Source: Leuconostoc gasicomitatum LMG 18811
GTDB lineage: Bacteria > Bacillota > Bacilli > Lactobacillales > Lactobacillaceae
NCBI RefSeq assembly: GCF_000196855.1
Contig: NC_014319.1
Span: 124,001-188,000, forward strand
Reading direction: 5' to 3'
Length of the DNA stretch: 64,000 nucleotides
Shown: positions 45,659 through 54,902 of the stretch, piece after piece
How the letters are laid out: every line of letters begins with the position of its first letter
Position numbering within the stretch: the first letter of the stretch is position 1
Notes under the pieces: model-generated
Seen by the model: the letters and a program-made list of their open reading frames with translations, nothing else
Database searches by the model: none
Told to the model about the DNA's origin: nothing
Position numbers and translations under genes: made by a program

Positions 45659-46879
45659 ATGCAAACTAATTTAGCTGATAAACCACGACAGCTCAATGAA
45701 AAATGGCTACTTTTGGGAACTTTGCTATCCAGCACGGGGAATTCTATGATTTGGCCTGTTATGACCCTATATATCACAGGTGTGTTAAATCAGAGTTTTA
45801 CAACGGCTGGTGTTGTCTTGATGATTGGCGCAATGGTAAGTTTATTTGGCTCATTTGTTGGCGGTAAATTATTTGATCATTGGCGACCATATGTCGCCAT
45901 GGTTATGACAAGTATTATTATTTTAGCAGCTGTAGCAAGCCTTATTTTCTTTAATAAATGGCCAGTATTTGCTATTTTAATCTGGATAGCGAACTTTGGC
46001 ATGGGTGTTGAGCAGACATTAGTGAACTCATTTGCAACAACTGTACCTGGTCAAAAAACGCGTGTTATATTTAATAATATGTACATCGTTTTAAATATTG
46101 GTGTTGTGTTGGGAACATTGGCTGTTGGTTATTTGTTCGATTATGGGTTTAGCTTGTTGATGATGATTTCGACTGCCATTTATTTTGGATTAACGTTGAT
46201 TATTATTACTAAATTTAATGTGTCGTTGGATACTGATAATTTAATCGATGTGAGAGCTAATGATAAAGAAGAACAGTTTAACAAGCCAGAAGTGACAAGA
46301 AAAAAATTCAAATTAACGCCGGTTCTAATTGCTATTGGGGCACTTTTATTTATTACTTATCTGTCTTATATGCTCTGGGAAACAGTGATGGCACCGCATA
46401 TGAAAACATTGGGGATGCCAACGCGTAACTATGCCGACTTGTGGATGATTAATGGGATCACAATTATTGTATTGCAGAAATTTGTCTCTAATTGGGCCAA
46501 TAAGCATCCGTATCATGTGTCCGTTATTTTAGGCAGTGTCATTTTCGCTTTAAGTTTCTTTTTTTTGATTTTTGTGAATACATTTTGGCAAATTGTACTA
46601 GTTTTTGAACTACTAACGCTTGGTGAAATGCTACAAAGTCCGCAAGTACCAGCATGGGTTGCTCAAATTACCCCTAAAGAAGTTGCTGGACAAGCGCAAG
46701 GATTTGTCTCAATGATGATTAGTTCAGGTCGTGTTGTTGGCCCAATATATTCAGGTGTTATGATGGATCATGGATGGACAAACATGTTATTTTTATCTGT
46801 ATTTATTGTTATGATAATAATCACTGGTTTACTAGCGTTGACAATGTCACGACGTATTGACAAAAATCCAGTGGCATAG
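45659..46879 (+). CDS. MFS transporter
   Basis: 406-residue major facilitator with about 12 hydrophobic segments. The N-terminus KWLLLGTLLSSTGNSMIWPV is followed by the loop motif GGKLFDHWRPYV. EMLQSPQVPAWVAQITP and GQAQGFVSMMISSGRVVGP are in the C-terminal half. It resembles drug-efflux or MdtH/YttB-like proteins. GGAGGA precedes the ATG. Monocistronic; substrate unknown. Confidence 0.85.
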   Translation: MQTNLADKPRQLNEKWLLLGTLLSSTGNSMIWPVMTLYITGVLNQSFTTAGVVLMIGAMVSLFGSFVGGKLFDHWRPYVAMVMTSIIILAAVASLIFFNKWPVFAILIWIANFGMGVEQTLVNSFATTVPGQKTRVIFNNMYIVLNIGVVLGTLAVGYLFDYGFSLLMMISTAIYFGLTLIIITKFNVSLDTDNLIDVRANDKEEQFNKPEVTRKKFKLTPVLIAIGALLFITYLSYMLWETVMAPHMKTLGMPTRNYADLWMINGITIIVLQKFVSNWANKHPYHVSVILGSVIFALSFFFLIFVNTFWQIVLVFELLTLGEMLQSPQVPAWVAQITPKEVAGQAQGFVSMMISSGRVVGPIYSGVMMDHGWTNMLFLSVFIVMIIITGLLALTMSRRIDKNPVA

Positions 46880-46911
46880 TAGACTAAAGCTACTTGAAAT
46901 TAGCAATTATT

Positions 46912-47127
46912 GAGTAGAATAAACATTCGGCGTTAAGAGAAGCAGTGGTTGGTGAAAACTGCACAGGTGTTGATATTCGAAATACAGCTATCGATTTAAG
47001 CATGGCAGCACCATGTTATCAAATGTCAAAGTGATGTGCTTTTTAGCGCGTAAGCTGGGTGGTACCACGGATTTTTAAATGTCAATTCGTCCCTGTTGTC
47101 AATGTGACAGCAGGGACTTTTTTATTG
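46912..47127 (+). promoter_or_regulatory. T-box riboswitch leader (probably tyrosine)
   Basis: The hallmark T-box is at 47052-47070, AAGCTGGGTGGTACCACGG. Upstream, AGAGAAGCAGTGGTTGGTG then AAAACTGC is the distal part of stem I, and GAAATACAGC (46979 region) offers UAC as specifier, i.e. Tyr. The terminator GTCCCTGTTGTCA/TGACAGCAGGGAC with a T-run spans 47089-47124, and TTCGTCCCTG completes the alternative antiterminator. A TTGAAA-N15-TAGAAT promoter candidate lies at 46894-46920. T-box identity is secure; the specifier reading is less so. Confidence 0.92.
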
Positions 47128-47157
47128 TTGTTATAAAAAATTGGCAGGAGAACTAGG

Positions 47158-48519
47158 ATGAACAATAAATTAAGCACAGGAACTTCAGTGTTACTAGTAG
47201 TGGCTACGATCACTATTTTGGCAATCGGTGTAATTGGTTTTGGTCTAGCACCAATTGCGCCCATTTTACTCGCGATTGGTATGATTATGATTGTTGCACG
47301 TTTTAGTGGTGTTTCTTGGCAAGATAGCCAAAAAGCACTAATTAAAGGTGTTGAATCAGGTTTGACACCTTTATTTTTATTTTTATTAATTGGGTCACTC
47401 ATTGCATTGTGGTTAGCTACTGGTGTGATTCCAACGATGATTTGGGTTGGTTTTAAAGTATTAACGCCTGCTTTTTTCTTGCCAACAGCCTTCGTAACAA
47501 CGTCAATTATTGGTACGCTAATCGGTAGTGCATTTACAACGATTTCGACAGTTGGCGTTGCGCTGATGGGCGTTGGAACGTTAATGGGTATCAACCCTGC
47601 TTTGGTTGCTGGTATTATTTTATCAGGTGCAATTTTTGGCGATAAAAATTCGCCATTATCAGATTCAACTAATCTAGCAAGTGCTATTTCTGAAACTGAT
47701 TTATTTGCACATATTAAAAATCTGATGTGGACTACTGTACCAGCTTGGATTTTGACATTTATCGTGACAATTTTATTGGGCTTTGGTCATCATGTTGACG
47801 CAGCAGCCACACATCAAATTACGGCTTTGTTACCGCAGTTGGAACCAACATGGTGGACAATTGTACCACTTGGTCTATTAGTTGTGACAGCATGGTTTAA
47901 AATGCCTGCTATTCCGGCACTTATGATCAATGTATTAGTATCAAGTGTCATGTTCTTAACGCAACATGCTATTACAACTTGGGCGAAACTATTAGTTGAT
48001 GGCTTTCAGACGACAAGTACGAATCCAACACTGATGGCATTACTTAATCGCGGAGGGATGTCTGCGATGATGACAACTATTATGATGGTTATGTTAGCGT
48101 TAGCTTTAGGTGGTTTACTCAGTGGCTTAGGTATTTTAAACCGCGTCATGGCACCAATTGTTAGCCATTTACGAACCCAGCGTTCGATTGTTTTGGCAAC
48201 GTTAGTAACTGGAATTGGTGCTAATTTTTTGGTTGGTGAACAGTATTTGGCAACAATTTTACCAGGTCAGTTGTTTAAAGAAAGTTTTAAAAAAGCTAAA
48301 TTGTCACCATTAGCACTTGGTCGAACGATTGAAGATTCAGGCACAGTGATCAATTATTTGGTGCCTTGGGGTGTGGCAGGTAGTTTTGCTGCGCAAACAT
48401 TAGGCGTGCCAGTCCTTGAATTTGCACCATTTACGTTGTTTGCTTTATTGTCACCAATCATGTCATTTTTGTCAGCAATGACAGGTATTGGTTTGAAACA
48501 AGATAACCCTGACGTGTAA
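47158..48519 (+). CDS. NhaC-family transporter under T-box control (candidate tyrosine transporter)
   Basis: 453-residue NhaC/MleN-type secondary transporter with about 11 helices. Family marks are GSAFTTISTVGVALMGVG, SGAIFGDKNSPLSDSTNLA and the C-terminal TIEDSGTVINYLVPWG. Annotated relatives are Na+/H+ antiporters, but T-box-controlled members in Gram-positive bacteria have been predicted to carry amino acids, tyrosine in particular. AGGAG precedes the ATG. It is the only gene downstream of the T-box. Transport of tyrosine is inferred from regulation. Confidence 0.85.
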   Translation: MNNKLSTGTSVLLVVATITILAIGVIGFGLAPIAPILLAIGMIMIVARFSGVSWQDSQKALIKGVESGLTPLFLFLLIGSLIALWLATGVIPTMIWVGFKVLTPAFFLPTAFVTTSIIGTLIGSAFTTISTVGVALMGVGTLMGINPALVAGIILSGAIFGDKNSPLSDSTNLASAISETDLFAHIKNLMWTTVPAWILTFIVTILLGFGHHVDAAATHQITALLPQLEPTWWTIVPLGLLVVTAWFKMPAIPALMINVLVSSVMFLTQHAITTWAKLLVDGFQTTSTNPTLMALLNRGGMSAMMTTIMMVMLALALGGLLSGLGILNRVMAPIVSHLRTQRSIVLATLVTGIGANFLVGEQYLATILPGQLFKESFKKAKLSPLALGRTIEDSGTVINYLVPWGVAGSFAAQTLGVPVLEFAPFTLFALLSPIMSFLSAMTGIGLKQDNPDV

Positions 48520-48588
48520 ACTGAGTAGTGATATAATATTTTAGAAATAGATACTAGGTTTTACGTAGACATCTGATATGGAGCAAAA

Positions 48589-49038
48589 ATGTTAATTAGA
48601 GATATGGTGCGGGCAAAACCGGTTAGTTGGTTATTGTTTATTATTGGATCAGATATTATGATGACTTATGGCTTACTACTTTATCACGGTGTGTCGCATT
48701 TTTCTCCCGCGCGTGATTATTTATCGATCGTGAAGTTTGTGTCGTTTGACTTGATTAGTTTTGTATTCATCATGTTATTTTTTGATTGGGTACATGTTAA
48801 ATTCCTAAGTGACGGTCCAGAAAACGTGATTGATAAAATATTACGAATTGGGGGGAACACAATGGCGGCCTATTTCGGTTGGTTCACACTTGGTTTTATT
48901 ATTTTACAGATGACAACTAATTTTCAGCGACAACAATTCTGGTTGTTAACTATTGTCACGGGCATTGTTGCCATCTTGAATTGGTTACTACGTCATAAGT
49001 CACCAATTAAATTCCAGCTCAATCCCTTAATAAAATAA
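48589..49038 (+). CDS. Small integral membrane protein, unknown function
   Basis: 149 residues with four hydrophobic segments: VSWLLFIIGSDIMMTYGLLL, FVSFDLISFVFIMLFFDWV, MAAYFGWFTLGFIILQM and FWLLTIVTGIVAILNWLL. Charged stretches lie between helices 2 and 3. I do not recognise a family. GGAG precedes the ATG and a TATAAT lies 50 bases upstream. It ends at a terminator shared with no other gene. Confidence 0.7.
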   Translation: MLIRDMVRAKPVSWLLFIIGSDIMMTYGLLLYHGVSHFSPARDYLSIVKFVSFDLISFVFIMLFFDWVHVKFLSDGPENVIDKILRIGGNTMAAYFGWFTLGFIILQMTTNFQRQQFWLLTIVTGIVAILNWLLRHKSPIKFQLNPLIK

Positions 49039-49051
49039 TCGTTACTATATC

Positions 49052-49086
49052 AAAAATCGATGGTCGAAACTGTACCATCGATTTTT
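49052..49086 (+). terminator. Intrinsic terminator
   Basis: AAAAATCGATGGT (49052-49064) pairs with ACCATCGATTTTT (49074-49086). Confidence 0.88.
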
Positions 49087-49117
49087 GAACGTCATGACTC
49101 ATGATATAATAGAAAGT

Positions 49118-50926
49118 ATGCAGAATTTGACACCTCAAACAATTTTAAAAGAAAAATTTGGCTATGATAATTTTCGTACAGGACAATTAGATGTGATTGA
49201 AAAAGTGTTAGCGCATAAGCATGCGTTAGCTATTATGCCAACTGGTGGTGGTAAATCGATTACCTATCAACTACCAGCTATGTTATTTGATGGCATTACG
49301 CTAGTGATTTCGCCACTTATATCGTTGATGAAAGATCAAGTCGATGGGCTTGATGCGATGGGAATTGATGCAACGTTTCTTAATTCAACATTGAGTGGCC
49401 AAGTACAAGCACAGCGTATGTCGGATTTACGATCAGGCTATTATAAAATGCTATATGTATCGCCCGAACGTCTAGAGATTTCAAGTTTTTTTGATTTTAT
49501 ACAACAATTACCCATTGAATTGGTGGCTATTGATGAGGCGCATGTCATGTCACAGTGGGGACATGATTTTCGTCCAAGTTATCTTAATATTTTACCTTTG
49601 CTGGCTAAAATCCCTGGAAATCCTGCCGTTTTAGGATTAACAGCAACAGCTACTGATCGTGTACGTCAAAACTTACAGCAACTACTTGGTGTGTCAGATG
49701 AAGACACGATTTTAACTGGTTTTGCGCGTGATAATTTGGCGCTGAAAATTGCCCACAATGTTGATAAGCGACAGTATGTGCAAGAGTATTTACGTGAGAA
49801 TAAGGACCAAAGTGGGATTATTTATGCAGCCACACGTAAACAAGTTGATGAATTATATGAATTTTTAAATAAAAAAGGTGTTAAAGCAGGCCATTATCAT
49901 GCTGGTTTGCCTGAACGTGAACGACAAACGATGCAAGAAGCTTTTTTGTTTGATGAAGTACAAGTTATGGTAGCCACGAATGCTTTTGGAATGGGGATTA
50001 ACAAACCTAATGTGCGGTTTGTTATTCACTACTCAGTACCGGGAAACATTGAGGCGTATTATCAAGAGATTGGTCGAGCTGGCCGTGACGGCTTGCCGGC
50101 AGAAGCAGTATTATTATATGCACCACAAGATATTCATTTACAAGAGTTTTTTGTACAAAAGTCAGAAGGTACAGAAGAACATAAGCAAAATGAATATAAC
50201 AAAATTCGCGAGATGAACGCATTTGCAAATACGCAAAGTTGTTTGCCACGTTACTTACTAGGTTATTTTGGTGAAATTGTTGATCATGATTGTGGCCATT
50301 GTTCAAATTGTTTAGATGCTCGTGAAATGGTTGACGTTACTACTGATTCACAACGTGTTTTGGCCAATGTTGTGCGTATGAACCAAAGCTTTGGGAAGAC
50401 AATGGTCGCTAAGGTTTTGAAAGGTTCACAAGATGCAACTGTGAAGAAGTATGACTATTTGATGAAGTTACCCACATACGGTTTGATGAAAGATCGGACA
50501 CTTAAAGATTTAAGTAGTTTTATTGATTACTTAACGGCGGATGGCTACCTCAGAATTGAAGGGGGCGAGTTTCCAGTATTAAAAGTTACTGAGACTGGTG
50601 CACGGGTTCTAAAAGGAAAATTAGTTGTGGAAAAACGCGTCAACCGACGTGTGATTGCGCAACAAAAAGTCACATCAGCAGCTAAAGGGCTTAAATTGTC
50701 CGAGAGTGATAATAAATTATTTGCTGAATTAAAATCTAAGCGCTTAGATTTAGCGCGCGAAGCAGGTATTCCGCCATTCTTGATTTTCTCAGATAAAACA
50801 TTAATGAATATGGCTATTCTACGCCCACAAACTGATGAAGAATTCTTAGCAATATCAGGTGTTGGTGAGAAAAAATTCGATATTTATCATAAAGATTTCG
50901 CTAGTGTCATTGTTAATCAACATTAA
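49118..50926 (+). CDS. recQ: ATP-dependent DNA helicase RecQ
   Basis: 602-residue 3'-5' helicase. N-terminal FGYDNFRTGQLDVIE, Walker A PTGGGKSITYQ, DEAH box VAIDEAHVMSQWGHDFRPSY, motif VI EIGRAGRDGLPAEA; then a zinc-binding RQC region with CLPRYLL and DCGHCSNC; then an HRDC domain at the end (REAGIPPFLIFSDKTL). It works in recombination and replication repair. Two upstream in-frame starts exist; MQNLTPQTILKEKFGY matches RecQ N-termini. TATAAT at 49105-49110 is only 7 bases before this ATG, so the mRNA could be leaderless, or the start is at 49094. Confidence 0.93.
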   Translation: MQNLTPQTILKEKFGYDNFRTGQLDVIEKVLAHKHALAIMPTGGGKSITYQLPAMLFDGITLVISPLISLMKDQVDGLDAMGIDATFLNSTLSGQVQAQRMSDLRSGYYKMLYVSPERLEISSFFDFIQQLPIELVAIDEAHVMSQWGHDFRPSYLNILPLLAKIPGNPAVLGLTATATDRVRQNLQQLLGVSDEDTILTGFARDNLALKIAHNVDKRQYVQEYLRENKDQSGIIYAATRKQVDELYEFLNKKGVKAGHYHAGLPERERQTMQEAFLFDEVQVMVATNAFGMGINKPNVRFVIHYSVPGNIEAYYQEIGRAGRDGLPAEAVLLYAPQDIHLQEFFVQKSEGTEEHKQNEYNKIREMNAFANTQSCLPRYLLGYFGEIVDHDCGHCSNCLDAREMVDVTTDSQRVLANVVRMNQSFGKTMVAKVLKGSQDATVKKYDYLMKLPTYGLMKDRTLKDLSSFIDYLTADGYLRIEGGEFPVLKVTETGARVLKGKLVVEKRVNRRVIAQQKVTSAAKGLKLSESDNKLFAELKSKRLDLAREAGIPPFLIFSDKTLMNMAILRPQTDEEFLAISGVGEKKFDIYHKDFASVIVNQH

Positions 50927-50942
50927 TTAGTGAGATATGTTA

Positions 50943-50967
50943 AAAGATAGCGTAAGCTATCTTTTTT
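50943..50967 (+). terminator. Terminator of recQ
   Basis: AAAAGATAGC-GTAA-GCTATCTTTT followed by T residues. Confidence 0.9.
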
Positions 50968-51091
50968 GTAGTCCATAAATATTATGATAGCCAATGATTA
51001 AAAAACGTAGCTAGCAAATTTGTATGTGAAAAATATGGTGATAGTAACGTTTTCATTTTAATAAATAAAAATAGTTAAAAAAATATACATG

Positions 51092-51158
51092 AGTTGGTTG
51101 CTCGAACAAACTAACTGTGATATAGTAGTCTTTGTAAAAAGAAATGTTACCGCTTTCA
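51092..51158 (+). promoter_or_regulatory. xynP promoter with XylR operator and cre site
   Basis: TTGCTC (51098-51103), 17-base spacer, TATAGT (51121-51126). AGTTGGTTG...CAAACTAACT (51092-51116) is an inverted repeat over the -35, matched by a near-identical one at xylA (56258-56281), so it is the likely XylR operator. ATGTTACCGCTTTCA (51144-51158) matches cre with one mismatch and lies just downstream of the start. Confidence 0.8.
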
Positions 51159-51240
51159 ATGCGTTGGAAGACGTTCCAGTGACTTGCAAAGTGGCAACAA
51201 GTAAACCTAATGATCTGTTAAAACCAGAAGGAGAATAATT

Positions 51241-52710
51241 ATGGACGTAAGAGTTCAGAAGAATGATGAGTTTGCTAAGCTCTCAACATGGGATCGTGTG
51301 AGTTATGGCCTCGGCGATTTTGCTCAAAACTTAGTATTTGGAACTGTTGGTGGATTTTTGCTATTCTATCTAACAAATATTAATGGTATTTCAGCTGGTG
51401 TTGGGGCAACAATATTTCTTGTTGTACGTTGGATTAATGTTATCTGGGACCCATGGGTTGGAACAGTTGTTGATAAAGCTAAAATCACAAAAAATGGCAA
51501 ATATCGGCCATTCTTGATTAATTTTGGGATTCCATTGGTCATTTTAGCAGCATTGTTGTTTTTACCAGTAGCTAAAGTACTTGGCGCTGGTACACTTGCA
51601 ACAACGATTTATGCGACTGTATCCTACATGGCAACAGCTTTAGTTTATTCATTTGTCAATATTCCTTATGGTTCATTAAATGCTTCATTGACCCGTGATG
51701 AAACAGAAATTGGCAAGTTAACGTCAACACGAATGATGCTTGCAAACATTGGTAACTTGTTGGTATATACACTATTCCCATTATTTGTACAATTAGCCTC
51801 TCCAAACGCTAAGTTAACTGACACAGGTTTGTTTGGTTTGAAACTGAAATTAGGTAATTATGCAGCCCCATCAGCTGCCGGTGCGTGGTTTAAAGTTTAT
51901 GGCGTGTACATGATATTAGGCGCAGTATTGCTGTTTTTGACATATCGTAATACCAAAGAGCGCGTACTTGCTTCAGAAGAGGCAACAGACCAAGTAAAAT
52001 ATACGGATTTGTTTGCTGAATTAAAGCGGAATAAAGCCTTACAAATTCTCGGATTGTTCTTTTTAGTAGGTTTTACACTTATGTTCTTTGGTAATACAGT
52101 GTGGCCATACTTTATGCAATATAACTTTGGTGTTGAAGGTGGAAAATCAGCCTTGATGGCATCCATTGGTTTGATCGGTTCAATTCCTGGTATTTTCTTG
52201 GTCGTCATTTGGCCAAGATTACGTGCAACTTTAGGTAAAAAAGGTTTCTTCTACACATTCCTCGGCATTTTTGTTGTTGGTCAATTGTTGCTTTTGGCTT
52301 GGTCAAAGAATCCATCAGCTGATTGGCTTGGCTTTACTGGACGCTTCTTACAACAATGGGGATTAACTTCGGCTACAGGATTTATGTGGGCATTAGTACC
52401 TGAAGTTGTATCAAATGGTGAGTATATTTCAGGCAAGCGTGTGGCGGGTATTATCAATGCGATTATGGGTCTTTTCTTCAAAATTGGCTTGGCTTTAGGT
52501 GGTATCATTCCTGGTTATTTATTACAATTCATGAATTTTAAGTCTGGTGCATTGACACAATCTGCATCTGCACAAACAGGTATTGAGTGGTCAATGATTT
52601 GGTTGCCAATGATTATGGCATTCTTAGCAATGTTTGTTATTAGTCGCTATCCTTTGTCTGATGCATACGTTGATAAAATGAATCACACGTTAAAAGAAAA
52701 AAATAGTTAA
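51241..52710 (+). CDS. xynP: Xyloside/xylose GPH-family cation symporter
   Basis: 489-residue sodium- or proton-coupled sugar symporter of the GPH family, 12 helices. Marks are WDRVSYGLGDFAQN at the start, VVRWINVIWDPWVGTVVDKA, the loop NGKYRPFLINFG and VNIPYGSLNASLTRDETE. It sits with a beta-xylosidase, so it probably imports xylobiose or xylosides as in the lactococcal and Bacillus xynP/xylP systems. AAGGAGAA precedes the ATG. Controlled by XylR and CcpA as judged from the promoter. Confidence 0.9.
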   Translation: MDVRVQKNDEFAKLSTWDRVSYGLGDFAQNLVFGTVGGFLLFYLTNINGISAGVGATIFLVVRWINVIWDPWVGTVVDKAKITKNGKYRPFLINFGIPLVILAALLFLPVAKVLGAGTLATTIYATVSYMATALVYSFVNIPYGSLNASLTRDETEIGKLTSTRMMLANIGNLLVYTLFPLFVQLASPNAKLTDTGLFGLKLKLGNYAAPSAAGAWFKVYGVYMILGAVLLFLTYRNTKERVLASEEATDQVKYTDLFAELKRNKALQILGLFFLVGFTLMFFGNTVWPYFMQYNFGVEGGKSALMASIGLIGSIPGIFLVVIWPRLRATLGKKGFFYTFLGIFVVGQLLLLAWSKNPSADWLGFTGRFLQQWGLTSATGFMWALVPEVVSNGEYISGKRVAGIINAIMGLFFKIGLALGGIIPGYLLQFMNFKSGALTQSASAQTGIEWSMIWLPMIMAFLAMFVISRYPLSDAYVDKMNHTLKEKNS

Positions 52711-52744
52711 TTTTGCATAAATTTAAATTGATAGGAGAAAAATA

Positions 52745-54433
52745 ATGCAAATTCAAAACCCTGTATTACCTGGTTTCAATTCAGATCCCTCAATCATCCG
52801 TGTTGAGGACACGTATTATATTGCGACATCAACATTTGAATGGTTTCCTGGTGTGCGTATCCATGCGTCAAAAGATTTGGTTCATTGGAATCTTGTTAAA
52901 AATGTGTTGGATACCACGGCAATGCTTGATATGAAAGGTAATCCATCATCTGGTGGTATTTGGGCGCCGGATCTATCATATGCTGATGGTAAATTCTGGC
53001 TAATTTTCACAGATGTTAAGATTACTGATGGTAACTTCAAAGATATGAAGAACTACTTGACGACTGCTGAAACAATCGAAGGCCCTTGGTCGGAGCCTGT
53101 ATTTGTAAACGGTGTTGGTTTTGATGCGTCATTGTTCCACGATGAAGATGGGCGTAAGTATCTCGTGCAACAAACTTGGGATCACCGTGAATATCATCAC
53201 CCATTTGATGGCATTACTTTGACAGAATTTGACACCAATACCATGAAGTTGAAGCCTGAAACTGCCCGCACAATTTTTTCAGGTACGGCTGTAAAGTTAG
53301 TTGAAGGGCCACACCTATACAAAATTAACGGCGAATATTTCTTGTTTGCGGCTGAAGGTGGTACAATATTTACTCACCAAGAGGTGGTGGCGCGCTCAAA
53401 GTCATTGAATAGCATGTCATTTGTCGTTGAACCTGACGGTCCATTTATCACAAATTTTGACACACCAAACTCATACCTGCAAAAGCAAGGACACGGTGCT
53501 TTGGTTTCAACACCGGGTGGCGAATGGTACTATGCTTCATTAACAGCTCGGCCATGGAACCACGATAATGAAAGTGCGACTGATCCACGTGGTTGGTCAA
53601 CTTTGGGTCGTGAAACATCAATCCAAAAAGTTGAATGGGATGATGCTGGTTGGCCACGCGTTGTTGGCGGCCATGGCGGACAAACATTCGTCGAAGCACC
53701 TCAGGATGCCATTTTAACAGATGCGCCTGTTGACCACTCACAACACGATGAATTTAACGATACCATATTAGACATTAACTGGAATACATTACGTGTACCA
53801 TTTACTGAAAAGATGGGTTCAACTGGTACTGGCAAACTGACTTTAGTTGGTCAAGGGTCATTATCAAACACATTTGATTTGTCATTGATCGCCCGTCGTT
53901 GGCAAGCATTCTACTTCGATGCTGAGACAAAGGTTAAGTTCAACCCTTATTCATACCAATCAATGGCTGGTCTAACAAATTATTACAACCACTCACACTG
54001 GTCATGGATTTTCATCACAAAGAATGATGATGGTCAAAACGTTATTGAAGTGGGTGAAAATAAGGGTGGTTTGCGGAATGGTTCTTATACATCATATTTG
54101 CGTGACAATGCGCCTGTGATTCCAGAAGGCATCGAATATGTTTACTTCAAATCAGAAAATCGTAAGGAATCATACACCTATTACTACTCATTTGACAGTG
54201 AAAACTGGCTTTCAACTGGTGTGACATTAGATGCTGCAATTTTGTCAGATGACTATGTTGTTCGCGAATATGGTGGCTTCTTCACTGGTGCCTATGTTGG
54301 TTTGGCAGCGGTTGACTATTCAGGTTATGATTCAACAGCTGAATTTGATTACTTCGATTATAAGGAATTGGGTGATCATAAAGACATTAATGGGACAATA
54401 TCATGGCAGAAATCAGAATCACGTTTTTACTAA
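52745..54433 (+). CDS. xynB: Beta-xylosidase, GH43
   Basis: 562-residue GH43 enzyme. The five-bladed propeller has the base Asp in GFNSDPSIIRVED, the pKa-modulating Asp in GFDASLFHDEDG and the acid Glu in VEGPHLYKING. The C-terminal beta-sandwich starts near residue 330 (DEFNDTILDINWNTLR). It lacks a signal peptide and so cleaves imported xylo-oligosaccharides to xylose. GGAGAA precedes the ATG, 34 bases after xynP. Two terminators follow. Confidence 0.95.
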   Translation: MQIQNPVLPGFNSDPSIIRVEDTYYIATSTFEWFPGVRIHASKDLVHWNLVKNVLDTTAMLDMKGNPSSGGIWAPDLSYADGKFWLIFTDVKITDGNFKDMKNYLTTAETIEGPWSEPVFVNGVGFDASLFHDEDGRKYLVQQTWDHREYHHPFDGITLTEFDTNTMKLKPETARTIFSGTAVKLVEGPHLYKINGEYFLFAAEGGTIFTHQEVVARSKSLNSMSFVVEPDGPFITNFDTPNSYLQKQGHGALVSTPGGEWYYASLTARPWNHDNESATDPRGWSTLGRETSIQKVEWDDAGWPRVVGGHGGQTFVEAPQDAILTDAPVDHSQHDEFNDTILDINWNTLRVPFTEKMGSTGTGKLTLVGQGSLSNTFDLSLIARRWQAFYFDAETKVKFNPYSYQSMAGLTNYYNHSHWSWIFITKNDDGQNVIEVGENKGGLRNGSYTSYLRDNAPVIPEGIEYVYFKSENRKESYTYYYSFDSENWLSTGVTLDAAILSDDYVVREYGGFFTGAYVGLAAVDYSGYDSTAEFDYFDYKELGDHKDINGTISWQKSESRFY

Positions 54434-54446
54434 ATCAATAGAAAAT

Positions 54447-54480
54447 AATAAGCGAGTCTTTGATTAGGACTCGTTTATTA
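54447..54480 (+). terminator. Terminator after xynB
   Basis: AATAAGCGAGTC (54447-54458) pairs with GACTCGTTTATT (54468-54479), one G-U pair. Confidence 0.8.
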
Positions 54481-54567
54481 TGTTAATAACGAGATAAAGA
54501 GACACATCTTGAAATCAATCGTTATAGCATTTTATCAATAGGCTAGATAAACCCGATTAATATCCTA

Positions 54568-54613
54568 AAAAATCAGCATAGAACGCGTTTAAACGTGTTC
54601 TATGCTGATTTTT
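54568..54613. terminator. Second long-stem terminator before xylR
   Basis: The arm at 54568-54590 (AAAAATCAGCATAGAACGCG...) pairs with 54591-54613 over 23 bp with one G-U pair. The 469-base gap 54434-54902 holds the two terminators, a TTGACTT/AAGTCAA inverted repeat near 54696-54723 and the fragment at 54750-54893. Confidence 0.75.
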
Positions 54614-54749
54614 GGCATTAACATGTGAAAAATTTAATCGCTAACTTGAAGGATACGGTTAGTTCGCGTACAATAGAAATAATGTCGAACAAAAATTGAC
54701 TTGTTGTTCTGACAGTTAAGTCAATGACGCTAGACATGCCAAATAATAG

Positions 54750-54893
54750 GTGGCAGTGGTTTTAGAACTACAAAATTTACCAAACAGTGACATTATACCT
54801 GATTTTTTGGATGTGACACTAAAAGCCAACAAGACACGTCAGAAAGTTATTACCTATCAATATCATCAGTCATTCAAATTGGAGCGTCGATAA
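54750..54893 (+). pseudogene. Open fragment of unknown origin before xylR
   Basis: 47 codons from GTG to TAA, translating to a plausible protein C-terminus (VVLELQNLPNSDII, PDFLDVTLKANKTRQKV, HQSFKLERR). There is no ATG and no good ribosome binding site, so it looks like the remains of a larger gene. I cannot name the family. It could also be chance in a long intergenic region. Confidence 0.3.
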
Positions 54894-54902
54894 AAAGAAA
54901 AA

